A model generated the notes under the pieces. It had not been told where the DNA came from. It did not search any database and worked only from the letters and a program-made list of their open reading frames with translations. Shown here one piece after another: positions 10,293 to 23,345 of a stretch of DNA of 64,000 nt. The stretch covers positions 144,527,001 to 144,591,000 of the forward strand of contig NC_092588.1 in NCBI RefSeq assembly GCF_047663525.1. The letters run 5' to 3'. Positions within the stretch are counted from its first letter, which is position 1; every line of letters begins with the position of its first letter. The DNA is from Anas platyrhynchos. Its lineage: Eukaryota; Chordata; Aves; Anseriformes; Anatidae. A program made the position numbers and the translations under genes.

Positions 10293-10790
10293 TTAAGGGA
10301 AATTTAAGAAAAGCCTATGGTCATACACAACTTTGGGGATATTCAGGTCTGAGATGACTGAACCAATGTCCCTTACAGTTCCAGATTCAGCAAGACTGCA
10401 GTGAACTGCAGTCATAAAAGCTTTAGCTTCTTCTCTTTGTTTAGTGATTTCTATTTCGTCTTGGGTACTTTTCACTGAGGAACTAGAATCAGACAGCATA
10501 ACCTGGTCATCAAGCTCAATGCATTCATTGGGCAGCTCATCTGGAATTCCAGGGTGCAAACGATAAAGGATTAGTTCTTTTAAGAGATCAGAATACAGTG
10601 GCTGTTGGAAAATAAAGTAGTTCATATATATCCTCTGGTATTATTATGTCATCCATCATATTCTCAGATATGAAATCACCTATTTGACATATCTGCTCTT
10701 CTGCATTATTTTTATTAGCTGTAACATTTCAAACCACTCAGGGGCAAATATAATACCTATAAGCCTTTTTTTTGGGGGGTGGGGGAGAGC
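10293..10790 (-). pseudogene. Broken coding sequence, unrecognised protein
   Basis: Three open segments follow each other on the minus strand in different frames: G-I-I-F-A-P-E-W-F-E-M-L-Q-L-I-K-I-M-Q-K (to about 10695), I-G-D-F-I-S-E-N-M-M-D-D-I-I-I-P-E-D-I-Y (to about 10615), and a 100-codon stretch from P-L-Y-S-D-L-L-K-E-L-I-L-Y-R-L to a TAA just below 10293. The peptides read as one acidic, helical protein interrupted by two frameshifts, as in a pseudogene or retrocopy. Alternatively, the last segment is a genuine terminal exon, since a fair acceptor (tttattttccaacag) precedes P-L-Y-S and an AATAAA lies at 10037-10042. I do not recognise the family. Confidence 0.5.
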
Positions 10791-13700
10791 GGCTAAATTT
10801 CCTTGAATTCTTTCTCGTATCCCTAATCTCCCTAATCTTTCTGAATGAATATTCTTTGATTTTTCACATTCTTATAGATTTCCTAGAAATTCTAACTTAT
10901 AATACATATTTATTGTCAGTTTTCTTATTTTTGTGTTTAAACAATGTGCTTACTATTAGCTTTTTTATTAATGTTAGAAAAAGCTCTGAAGACAATGCCC
11001 AAACTTAGCTACCTTGTTGATTATAAATGTAATCGATCATCAAAATAAAGTATATATCAGTAGACATACCATGTTGCAGTGATGTGGCATTTTCATTTAA
11101 TGTCCTGTATATTTTATGTCCCACTGGTCCCAGTTTTGCCTTCCCCAGTCTCCCCACCCTCCTACATGTGCTACAGATATAATAGTAACATTCATTCCCC
11201 TGCTGCTCATGTACAATCAGCAATGCAGTTCTTGCCCTGCTTGTTCCACTCATATTGACCTTCATGGTAACAGCATCTCTTAGCAAGGGGCATGAAGAAT
11301 TTTTCTGTTGTGCCAAAAAAACTTCTCTATAGTTTCCACAAAGAAAAAAAATAACCAGACCAAAAGGAAGTATTCTAGAGAGTAAATCTAGTACATGTGT
11401 TGCCAGCTGGATCACAATACCTATTTACAAAGTCAATTTCCAAGAAATATTGCCAGAGCTCATATGGTCTTAGCAAAGATGCTAAGCCTTGTATGCTTAG
11501 CCACACAAAAATCTTAATGCGAATGCTTCTCATTGGTTTGAAATTGACACACCTGCAAGTGACGAGCTACACTTCTAGCACTGATCGTTAAATGGTATGG
11601 AAGCCTGATTCACGCTCTGGTATAAACCAGGAAAACGTCTTTAGTTTTGCCTTACATACCTACATCAACCTAACGTAGTATGTTGTCAGTCTATAAATGG
11701 AAGAAAGGGGAACTTAGTTTATAAATATATGTTTTACCTTCAAAATAATGCCTGATTATTTCTTTTATCTGTCAGGTTCCTCTTCATTTTTAAAACTAGC
11801 ATGGATTTTTCCATGTGTGATTATAGAACTTATCTTTTACCTTATAGCCACTGACTTTTCTCCTGGTGTAGCTTTCCCTAAAATTATTTGAGTTTGAATT
11901 GATTAATTTTTGATAATTAAATCATTTAAATAATTTATAGTTTAAAAGTTATTTGCAGACATAGTTACTGCTTTATGACTAGAGTTTTTAAGGGAAGCAC
12001 ATAACAAGATATTAACTGTCCAGCAAAGGTGTCTCTGTGTTCCTTAGGAACAGAAATTCTTTGTTTTAAAAGCATTCCTATTTGTGTCATTCAAGTATTA
12101 AACTAAAATGTTGGAATATAAATTTTAAATTGTTCTCCCATGCAGCTGAATCCTTTATGTATGAGACCTGAGCGTACACTGAAATGCAGACCAGCAGACG
12201 GTCGTATGGCTGGCTACTTCTGTTTTAGCTGGGCAAAACTTGGACAAGTCTCCCTGCAGCCTGTCTCTTCAGTGACCAAGGGCTTAGCAAGCCTCAGGAA
12301 TAAGGAAATGGCCACTGATTTAGCATTTCCCCAATTTAGGCTGTATTAGTGTTAGGAGAGAAGCTGTCCTTCACTGTTCAACGTACTGCTGTGCTATCAG
12401 ATTCTCCCAAAGCTTCATTTCTGCTGCTTGGTAGACCTGTCTGTCCTGACCTGCTCCTCTGATGTATGTAGTGACAGTGAGTCCTCTGCTTCCTGACTTT
12501 CAGTCATGTCATAAAACACACTCATATCTTGCTCTTCAGACTGAGTCATCCACTGGTTTTTAATCCTAGGTTACATTGGATCTGTTCCTGTCTTTAGCCT
12601 GGCCAAGTTATTCTAAGCTGACCAGTGTGCTCAGTGCACGTGCAGAGGGCTGACTGCATCTCTCCGTTCCTCACTGAGGTGAGATCCAGACTTACACATC
12701 TCAGGAATCTTCCAGACCATGCCAACAGGTATTCAGGCTCTTTAGTATTCCCCCACTTACCTATCAGATGATTCAGGTTCCCCTTATTTCTCCAGCAGTG
12801 CCTAATATCCTTCAGTTGTCAGCCAGATTCTCTTAATGCTCTCAGTCCTTCTCAGGGCTGTGTGCCCTGCCTGCTCTTCTATGTAGCTTTGCCATTCTTT
12901 TAATCCTTTGCATGACTATTTATTTTAATTTTCCTGTTGTGACCTTCAGTCCTCTTTTTCACCCCATTCCACAGTCACTGTGTGTCTTCTTCTCTTTCCC
13001 CATATGAGTTTTCTCTTTCTTTCCATTTGCAACTTCTATGCCCTTGGCACTATTATTTTCTTTTCTTCTGTCTAAAAGAGAAGACAGAGAAGCTCCTAGA
13101 ATTTTAAAACTGCATTTGGCAGATCAGAATAATGTTATGTTCAAAGCTTCAAGTTTTAGGGAAGAGGAGAAGTAGTCGTGCTTTTTCAGTGTAACCCTGA
13201 AGAATTCTCATTTGTTCCTGAGCACCAAGATTGCAGCTCCCAACAGGAGCTATTCACGTCTCCGAAAAGAAGGACATATTTTGGGGCCAGTCTTAGTCTT
13301 TTCTCCTTCTTATTGTTATGCATGAACAGGAGTAAGAAAGGTAAATGTGACTGCTGGTTAGCTATCCTTGAAATAAAGGTGGCTGAGGCTCACACAAAGA
13401 CAGCTCTGATTTTCCAGGCCCTGACTGAGGTGAAGTACGCCCCTGGGTGTTGCACGGCCATGATCCCTAGGTGGCACAACAGCATATAGCAACGTCGCCA
13501 CACAGCCAGAGCAGCCCTGAAATTGCTTTAATGTAGTTTGTCAGAATTGGGCCTTAGCAGTCATATCTCCGCTTCACCTTGAATCTTGCTCTGAGAGCAG
13601 CTCAGAGAGAACAGAATTTTCATGTCTTTAGTTTGGAACTTCTGTGTTATTTCACGGCTTGTAGCTTTCCTCAGGGTTTGGTGCTTGAAAGGACAACTCC

Positions 13701-16700
13701 TTCATGTGCTTACTAGTCTTTCACAGCCGCACCAAACCTCAAAGGAAAATTAGTTTATCTAAAGAACAAAATTTGCCTTTGTGACTCTCTTTGTTTAAAG
13801 GAAACAAACAAACAAACAACAACAAACACCAGAATATGCCTTATAAAGCTTTTTGAGCAACTCAACTCAAAAAGGTGAGGAATAGGGCTGGCAACCTAAG
13901 GAAGGACCCAAGAACAGCAGCTTCTAAAATCTCAAGACACAAATCAAAATAACATGTCTTTTGCAGCACTAGTTTTTGTGGTTTATTTCGTTTAAAAAAC
14001 TCTTTGTCTAATTTTTGGTCACCTGACCACAGGAGATTAAAAAGTAGCCCTGAAAATGAACACCTTGCTGTTTGCCTTAGGTGTTCATTCTGCTACAGAC
14101 TCCAGGAAAAATAAGCTAAAAATTCTCCAATATCTGTAGGCAGGCAAAAATATATGAAACAATCTCAAGAATTTTCTGGAAAATCTCATGAACCTTCAAA
14201 TTTAACCCAAAGGTTTGTAGTGATTCTTTGTGAACAATAGGTAAGGCCTTACATATGTTTTAAACTATTTTGTTTCCTAATATCTTTAAAGTAATTATTC
14301 AGTTCTGTATGTGGTTTCACAGTGTCAAGGGCTGGCTCTAGATATTAGAGTAGTATCTTTTTAATAGCTGACCTGCAAAAATATAACAAAATACCAATGA
14401 AAACTGTTACTGTTGAATATGTACTCTAGCCTATAATATTGTATTTTTTGTCCCCAATGAACGCTTGCAGAAATTAATAGGTTTCACACAACCCTGATGT
14501 TTATTAAAAATACCCTAACTTTCCAGGCTTTTTTGGCAGCTAGCCATAACAAAAGGACCATGTGGCTCAAGAATCATCACTTAGGCTTTTTGTCAATTCA
14601 TTCAGTACTGGCTTGACACCAATGCTAACTGCAGCTGATGAAGAACAGTTTGGTGTCTAGGACAGCAAACAACTGTCCTAGAGTCCCTAGGTGGCTGGAG
14701 CATTTAGAACATGGTCTGATTTCATAAGGAGCTGGTATGCCTTCTAGTCCCAAAAGATGGACTTCTGACTCAGATTGTAATGAAATGATACACCAGACCT
14801 TTCAATTCCAGCCTTGATTGGTGAAATAATCTCTTCTGAGTTAATTTCTGTACCCTGCTGACATACGTGACAGCAACTGCGGATTTACTAAGAGCTAAGA
14901 GCTCTCCAGTCCCTGTGCCATGCTCTTGTTGCCTGGTGCAATAGGTATGAACTACACACACTTATGACAGGTAACAGCCTTGAAACTTCTGTTCCCCATC
15001 TGTTTCCACAGTGGTTGCCCTAATCCTTGCACTAAAGTATTGAGTGTTGAGTTGTAACTGGACAGGAGATTTCTCATCCCCTCATCCTGATTCTAATGTG
15101 AGGCCTGAAGTCCCTTCTCCTGTACTGAGCAGCATGTACTAGCATTATTGCAGATAATACAGAAAACGTTCATATGAGAGCCCTGCAGCTGCGTGGAAGT
15201 GGCTGATGGTACCCAGGTGCGTACTATAGCTACTTGATATGAAAATAAAATGTTAAAAAACTGTGAAGTACAGTGAAGTATGTTTGCCACGTGGGATATC
15301 TCGGACTAACTAGTGCCAGGATACTTATGTACAGTGATAATTTGTATGTGGTTAGGAGAAGTACTGGAGAACCAGCAGTGACGCTTTCGTGTCTACTGTC
15401 AGCTAACACATTGAATGACCTGGTGCAAGTACAGATGCAGCTTTTTTTGTTTATATATGAGGAAACAGTGATGATGAAGTTTTAGACAAATATTAGGAAG
15501 CTTCACCATCATTTATATTTCTTCGTAATTGTTGTTAAATATTGAAGTGAACCATGAACTAAGATAATGCATATTGCTTTAGAAGTACTTTGTAAGACTG
15601 GCAATACATGTACTTTTATGCAAAGCACTTCACAAGAGCTATGAACTCACAACAGAATTGAGCTCAATTATTTTTACATAAGACAGCTCTGTTTGGTTGC
15701 TTTTTATCAAGCTTTAGCATAGACCTTTATTTCAGGTAGACCTAGGAAGTTTGTCAGACAGGATAGTTATAAACATTTCTGTCACAATGTAAAAACAGCT
15801 TACCTGGTTTTACTTAATTTTAGTCTAATTTAGTTTTCTGAGACAAAAGTCATCCTCCCCACTGTTAACACATTTTTCTTATTACTTATTGGGTATCATT
15901 TGATGGATCACTAGTTAACCTGTTGACACTACATTGAATTTCCTCATTTATCAAACAACACAGCAGATAGACTTGGGAGGCTATTGAGCCAACATAAAAT
16001 CAAATGGACTTCATTGCTACAGAATTACTAGTTAACATCTTTCAAGGAAAGGAAAAAAGGACTGAACACATTTAAGTTTTGTAATTGTCCTTAGACTTAA
16101 CAAAAAATGGAAAAAGAAGATGAGATGTTCTAGAAAGTCTGCGAGTAAAGGGTTTGCTTTCCCAAATGAAGCATTACTTGCTGAAGGACTGGAAATCTTA
16201 AGAATATTCTATTTTACCAGCTTTAAAACTAAGAATATTCTATTTTATCATTTTTAAAACCCATCCTAAAACTGTTAGTGCTTCTTGGAAGATATTAGAA
16301 AAGATTTAATATGATAAAAAAACATTATTATCTTTGGTGTAGTTTTAGTATTGGAACTCTATAGACTTGTGAATTTACAAACCGATTTGTTTCCCCTTCT
16401 TCACTTTTCAGAGTAGTAATGCTCAGAAGTTCACTAACACTTTTATTCTGTATAATTGCCTTAGAAGATTTTAAGTAGAGAGTCCTTAGTGCAAGCATAA
16501 TATTAGAACTTTGTAGTGCCTAAATTTTACATTAATGTAATTCTTGAAATATTAACTATATTTAAACTAAAAGTATTTCATGAATTTTATATATCATTCT
16601 ACTTATTTATAGTTTCAATACGTTAAGTCAACGCTTTTTTTCAGCTCAGGTTCTTTGTAGCAGCAACTTCAGTGAACTTGAAATCAAGGGACAGAAGGTC

Positions 16701-16980
16701 AAACTGACATTATCCCACATTCAAATGTACCATCTATGCCGATTTTATCATTCATATACTTTGTTGATATACTCAGATGTAAAATTGCTAAGAATGTACT
16801 TTTTTGGCTCCAGTGATATAATTTAAAAGAAAAGTGCTTTAATAAAATTCAAAAACGAAGAGCAGTTTGTTGGTCTCTTTGCAGTCAGTCATTCAGACCA
16901 CTACAGATGAGAGAGGGAGTTAGGAGAATCTTAGCAGAGATAGAGCGCTGACAGTATCAAACTAGTGGATGCTGCTTAAT
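10791..16980. other. Intergenic DNA without recognised genes
   Basis: A 136-codon minus-strand ORF (11005-11415) and a 103-codon plus-strand ORF (13178-13489) have no recognisable domains and lack clear splice context. They may be decayed repeats or chance. The 31-bp duplication at 16199 lies here. Confidence 0.5.
16199..16260. repeat. 31-bp tandem duplication
   Basis: Two adjacent 31-base copies (taagaatattctattttacc... then a ttaaaac end) span 16199-16229 and 16230-16260 and differ at a few positions. This is a simple local duplication in AT-rich DNA. Confidence 0.8.
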
Positions 16981-16989
16981 GTCTTTGCT

Positions 16990-17480
16990 AACTATGGTGC
17001 ATTTTGCAAATTAACTAAAGCAAGAAGCCTTGGGCCCCTTACCAAGGTGAGTCCCTTGATAAGAATGTGAGCTTATCTTAACAAAATGTAAGAAACTGGT
17101 CCTGCGGATGGACAAGAGCCAAGGAGCAACTGAGTCTGCTGCAAAGACAAGAGGTCAACTAACGGTGAGGAGGAAGAGTCAACCTTCATCCCCATGACTC
17201 CTGGTGACCACCACTAGGAGACACTGCACAAGTGCAGATGGGAGGAGCTTATGGAAATGACTTCTGGAACTAATTTTAATATGAAGCAGGGACAGGTTAT
17301 GCATATGTATAGGCACATTGTGAAACTTCATGCGTATGTAACTCTTTACTGCGTATAACCATGGCAAGTTGCTGCATCTCATGCACAGGACTTTGGGGTG
17401 TCTACCCTCTGTGCTGGCCTGTGCTGGATAAATATACCTACTTTACAGTCTACTGATTGTAGAGTCTGTTTTCTTCAAAG
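16990..17480 (+). mobile_element. Probable ERV long terminal repeat or remnant
   Basis: This block differs from its AT-rich surroundings. It includes a segment I associate with avian ERVL-type LTRs (gtgaccaccactaggagaca; gcatatgtataggcacattg; a catctcatgcacaggacttt stretch; then a TATA-like gataaatatacc before a terminal pyrimidine stretch). The identification rests on memory of such repeats rather than on a search. I could not find a flanking duplication, so both ends are approximate. Confidence 0.5.
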
Positions 17481-20182
17481 CACAAGCATGAAGGACCATG
17501 TTATTTTCAGATAAACTTGATCTAGAAAATCAAACTTAAAGAGTTCTAATTCAGTGTACAGATGTGTTCGAGTATCGTTACTAAATGTCTACAGGTAAAT
17601 GCAAGCCATTTCTTTTCTGAGCTTTCTTATATGTCTATGCTTACATTGCCTTCTGTTCTGAAGGTGACTGATATTAGGACAGCATCTGACATATTTCAAA
17701 CCATTGATTCATTGTTATACATGTTGCTTGCTAAATGAACAACAGTTAGAAGAGTGTTTGGTTCTTCTCCTGACTTTCAGAAATGTGTTATTTCAGCAAA
17801 ATATCCTTCCCATTCAGAGTAATGCCGCTTTGAGTTATCCCTTGCAGTTAACAGTTTCCTTTAATGTTTTTGATGCCTCTTTCTTCACTCGCACTCTTCA
17901 CTGTGCTTTTAATTTCTTTGCTCATTTCCATTACAGTAAGGTCCAAAGATCCTTTTCCTAAAGTTCTCACATGGCTTTGTAGCAGGTTTTACAGGGAAAT
18001 TAATCTTGTACAGTCATCTACTGCAGTCCTCCTTTAATTATTTCTGAATCTGCTGGCCAGTTTCAATCACACGTGACAGAGGAATAAAGAGTATTTATAT
18101 CAGTCTGTTTTTGGATGCATGATTAATGTCTAACCACAATCAGAGTTTTGTGAGTTCCTAGAGTGATATGTATGTATTTAAATGTATTCAACTCTTATTA
18201 ATTTCATTACAACAGAGACACTGTATTAATACCCACACTGAAGAAAAATAATTGCACAAAAAAGACCTGCAGTGGAGGCTAGATTTGTATCCTTCCATTG
18301 TTTTAAAAAATCTCTCGTTTCTACTACTGAAATTATTTTTAACATAGTACCATCCTTTCTGGGGGCATTTTTGTTTGTTTGTTTGTTTGTTTTTGTGTGT
18401 GGGTCCATTACCATGTTAACAGTTCATTTGTCTGTTTAGGATTGCATCCTATTCATTGGCGTAAAAGGAATACTTTCACCCCATTTGTTGAAAATTTTAG
18501 AAATTGTTGAGAAGCCTGGTTCCATTATTTTATGAAGTAAAATGTATTTTCTGACAGAGGTAATCTCCCTATTTCTACTGATTATAATTTTTAGAAACAT
18601 AGAAGAAGAAACTCAAATTTAAACCCCTGTTGAAAAGTAAGGTGCCTCCATAAATAGATAGTTCTGGGTGGCGGGGAATGGGAGAGCTTTCACAATATCA
18701 GAGAAATATTTTCTTTGATGTGAAAACATAGCAAATATACAATTAGTGGAAACTGAAAAAAGCACAAGAATCTAGGCCACATACAGATCAGTGAATGCTT
18801 TTGCTTGTTAATTTGGCATACTCTTGCTATGCTTATATTGCTCAGTAGTGCAAGAATGTAAGAACAGACAGAGTGAAATGAAATGTCAGGCTGCTGCTAA
18901 CGACAGCAGGGAAGAATATAGGGAACAGGTCAAGTATAGAGTGATCCTTGCACTGGTATACATACATGCTCAGCTCTGACAGGTGGCAAGTTAGGGATTT
19001 CTGAAGCTTGTGTTTGCTTCACTACTCATATAGCTGATGTGGTTCACAATGCTTATTTGCCACCAATGGGAATACACTCCATGACTTCGTGCATTATTTT
19101 TAAAAGCCATTAGTATTTTTCATTTGTATAATATCCCATGATGTCCAGTTTGACTTTATTTGTAAATGGCTGATCGTCTTCTAACATACCACTCCCTGTC
19201 TATTTAATTTTAAAAATGGTGAATAATAATTTTCAACTCATATTCTCCAATCACTCATAATTCTACACCATTATTTCTCTGATGGATAATAGGGAATCTG
19301 CTGTATTTTGGGGGAAAATAAAAGCAAGTTCTTGACTTCAAATGAAGTAGTTCAAAGCCTATTTTTATCTTTGTGTTCTTTCTTTGCACCTTTTCTATTT
19401 TTTTTTATTCTGAGATAGGAATGTCAGAAATAGATGTAGTATTCAAGGTGTGACCATGCCATTCATGCATGCAGCAATAATGAAGTTTTCTGCTGTATTT
19501 TAGTTTTCTTTTTTTCTTATTCTTCTCTCCTTATTTTTGTTTTCATCTTCCAACAGCTTTTAACATTATTTTCTAAGTACTAAGAGTTAGTTTGGAGAAA
19601 TAACTGCAATAATTTCCATGTCTTCCTTTTGCAGGAGAAGCAGGAATAATTAATAGTGACTTAGGATCCATTTATATATATGTAGTTTTTGTTTGTTTGT
19701 TTGTTTGTTTTTCCCAATGTGCATTATTTTATACTTAGGGAAGTGATGATGACTCTTCCCCAGGTATACCATATTTATCCATCTGTCTTTCAGTACTATA
19801 TCTACAACAGTTTCTATGAATTTTCCCAATATGAAGGTAAGTCTTGGTGGTTTATAGTTCCCACCATATACCATATTTTTCACATTTAATTTCCCTGGTA
19901 CTGAAATTTTAGAACTATAAGGTCCAATATCACCACATTTTGGAGCAGGGATTTGTAGTTTGGCAGCAGAACCTCTCTGATATTAATGATATGAATTTGC
20001 TACTTTTATGACAGCCATCAAATATTGGCAGAATAAGCCCTTGAAAAACATTTTCCATCTGTTCAGTAAATACAACTATGTTTCTCTTACTTCTACCTAT
20101 AAATTGTCCAGTTTTATTGTCTGCACTTCTACATGCACATCTTGTAGGGCTTATACATTTCAGAAAGATTGCATCTGTATTT

Positions 20183-20200
20183 ACTCTGCATATGCAGAGT
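20183..20200. repeat. Perfect 18-bp palindrome
   Basis: The sequence actctgcatatgcagagt equals its own reverse complement. The centre gcatatgc is a plausible dimeric transcription-factor site, but nothing nearby supports a function. Confidence 0.85.
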
Positions 20201-20842
20201 TCCTCATAGCCACATAGCTCCTATATATTTACTAGACTCATATTCTGCTGCATCTTGAATGTCATCAGATCCTTACAACAACTGTTCATATAGTTCTGCT
20301 CTGCTTTCTCCTCCCTTCTGGCTAACAAAGTGGTAGTTAGTCTGAAGACTTCAGAGCTCAGCAGAACTTCTTACACTTCTGTTATGGCATTAAAAGTTAC
20401 AGTGGTGCTAAAGCTAAGACTGAGGATAATGTCTGAGGGTTTTCCTTGTTCAGCCACTGATGTGCAGATGTAGTCTGACTGGAATACAACTCTGCTGGGC
20501 TGCCCTTATTAAAGACAAAGAGAACTTGATTAGGAGGAGAAAAGCAATGTAGAATGGCTAAGGAGGAAGGAGAAACTTCCCTGAGTGCCTGTAATTAATC
20601 CATAATTCTTGGAGCCAACATATGCCTTTGCCATCTGCAAATAACAGTGGAAACAATGAAAAGGTATGTGACCTCTCTTCTGATTTCTGTGTGTATAAGA
20701 CAGTGACAAGTTACTGGGAAGTTGTCTGTGTGGCCAGTCTGAACACCACAGGATTGTTCAGAATCTGTGTAGTGTATATACATTTCCACATCATTAAATG
20801 TCTGATGTAGAAAGGCAGAAAGCATGCATGTGTATCTCCTGT

Positions 20843-20863
20843 CCCCCCCCCCCCCCTTTTTTT
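20843..20863. repeat. C14 T7 homopolymer tract
   Basis: Fourteen C followed by seven T in otherwise AT-rich intergenic DNA, prone to length error in sequencing. Confidence 0.85.
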
Positions 20864-21088
20864 AATGTTTGATAAATTATTTGCATATTAAAGCAAAAGA
20901 AAAACAACATACAAGGCCCAGTTTTAAAGGTTATCTCTGATATTCCAAGTTCATTTGTTTTCAGAATATGCAAACTGAATGTGCAGTGAATGAGGTAGAA
21001 AAATGCCTCAGAAAAAGAAAGGATTAAGGCAGCTTCATAATCCCCACACACAACTGAATTTCTCTCTTCCTGTATGATCCTGGCCCAG

Positions 21089-21180
21089 TTACTCCAAGAG
21101 AATTTAGAAAAGTGGTGGAAATGACCAATCTGGAAATGTCACAATGTGCAGAAGGACTTAAAATTCCTAATGCATGGGAA
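21089..21180 (+). other. Exon-like open stretch, unrecognised
   Basis: An acceptor with a good pyrimidine tract (ttctctcttcctgtatgatcctggcccag) and a donor (GGGAA|gtgagtggg) bound 92 bases open in one frame. The frame reads T-P-R-E-F-R-K-V-V-E-M-T-N-L-E-M-S-Q-C-A and stays open to 21321. No partner exons were found, so it may be chance. Confidence 0.2.
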
Positions 21181-22989
21181 GTGAGTGGGAATCCTGTGTG
21201 GAACACACCAAGTGCTAATGCCAGAAAAATTAAAGCTTTACTACCTCATGTTGGATTTCAAAAACGGGTTGACACTACCGACTTTGGTCTTCTTATGCTC
21301 ATATGTAAAATAACACCATGACCTCATCCACCATCCAAAGTGTCTTTGAAAACACGTGAATTCACATTTGTAAAGTACTCATATTGGTGACCTGCATTGT
21401 AAAGAGGAAAAAGCCATAAAGTATTAATAATCCCTTATGTGTATCAACAGTAAGAATAGAATGAAACAACCACTAACTGCTGGTTTAGGAAAAGTGAACT
21501 TGGAAAGTGAAGAAGTTTTAGGTATATGATAACATATTAGTTTTTCCATGGGACCTTAAGGTGTATCCAACACAGAGAGGCAGGAATTAATATTTTTTTG
21601 TGAAAATTTTGTTATGCCATTTCCTAACCTGCAAAGACTTGACCATACAACAATAAATATTTAAATATAGTTTATATGTATGTTCAACAACTACAATATA
21701 GTCCAGTCTAATGATCTGCTAATGATTATGCAGCCTCACTGTATTAATTATGAAGTATGAATAAATAGTCTCTGTGTTTATATAAGTTATTCAGCTTCAG
21801 TATCTTTTCAAAAGTGAATGATCATATTCATTTTTTTTCCCATTTTCTATCTTAGAAAATACATGGTATAATGAAGAGTTGGTGTATAAAATGAACATAC
21901 ACAATTGCAGATGTTTATATAGTTCTTTATTTTTTAAATGTTAGCCACTCTTATTTGCTCTTGTTTTATTTAATCTATCATGTAAATGCTACTCTGTTTT
22001 ATTTAGACTTTATGGCAGGAAAGGGGTTTCTGTTTGTTTATTCAGGGATGATTTCTCTCTCACTGGAGCTGAGCACTCCTAATGAAAATATTATGTATAT
22101 ATCAAGGAGTGCTATTTAAATTATATTTCTGTTGATAAATTTACTGCACTCTATTGTTACATCTCATGCTTCTCCTTGAATTTATATTTGATCTAAGCAG
22201 GTTATTTGTAATGGGAGAATTTTCCATTACAGAAGGTCCCTGTTGTGCTTAGCAACCTCTCCCCCTCCACATTTTAAAACAGGATTCTCTAAAACAGGAT
22301 TCTCTTTGGGGTTTATGTATACATTAAGTCTGATGTATTGGAAAGATTTATTTACTCTTTTTCCCACAGGGTGAGAAAGAGATTCTCCTCCTTCCCTGTC
22401 TAAAAGGCTCATTTCTGCTTTTTGTTTGTATGTGATGGGAATACACCACCTGTTGCCTGTGTGTAAAACAGAAAGTATTGATGTTAGAGGCCACATCTAA
22501 CTGCACTTTAATGTCAGATTATTTTAATTAAAGTCTGAGGCTGCAGTAACAATAAGGACTTTAGATTACTTGGTTGCTCTTTGACATCCTACATTATTCA
22601 TTTCTGAATTGCACAGCCCCGGCTGGGTTAACCAGTTCCAGGCCCAGACACTGCTATCGTGTGACTATAGGTGTGAACGTGTGATGAACAATTTTTTTTG
22701 GGGGGGGGAGGGGAAGAGAAGGGGGGTAAAATTCCTTGTGGACACCTGAAGCTGTTACAAAATAATAATAATAAAATTTAGGTGAACAAAAATTCCTTCT
22801 GGCCTTTGGCAGATTGTAAGCATGCCGGAACACTTCACATTATGTCGATCATAGTTGTCTGAAATGATATCATACCTATAGTCTGCTGCAGGCTGAAAAG
22901 TAGCCTTGCCTCAGGTACTGTTTTACGCCTTTGCTTTTGTTACTACATCCTTGTAAGTCTTCAAAAGGGAAATGAAATTATCCTATTCA

Positions 22990-23345
22990 GAAGAAACACC
23001 ATCCAGAAGAAATGTTTCTTAAACTCCAACAGCTTGGTGCAGTGACTACTTCCCTGGGGAGCCTGTTCCAGTGTGCGAGCACCATCTCAGTGAAGAACCT
23101 CTTCCTGATGTCCAGCCTAAACCTCCCCTGCCTCAGCTTGACACTGTTCCTGGGGGTCCTATCACTAGTGACTGAAGAGAATAGATTGGCACCTGTCCCT
23201 ACACACCCCGTTGTGCAGAAGCTGTAGACCGCGATGAGGTCTCCTCTCAGCCGCCTCTTTTCCAGGCTGAACAGGCCAAGGGACCTCGGCCACTCCTCAT
23301 ACGTCTTCCTCTCTAGGCCCTTCACCATCTTGGCAGCCCAGTATC
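22990..23345 (-). mobile_element. CR1 LINE 3' fragment
   Basis: The minus-strand frame from 23328 downwards gives [18 protein letters not shown], then [14 protein letters not shown] and [14 protein letters not shown]. This is the characteristic C-terminal part of the avian CR1 ORF2 reverse transcriptase. The copy is truncated at both ends and lies in intergenic DNA. Confidence 0.9.

Larger units (their letters stand above)
17481..22985. other. AT-rich intergenic DNA
   Basis: Contains GTTT tetranucleotide runs near 18370 and 19690, the palindrome at 20183, the C14T7 tract at 20843, the exon-like stretch at 21089 and a 15-bp direct tandem repeat (taaaacaggattctc) at 22275-22304. No gene is recognised. 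Confidence 0.5.
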
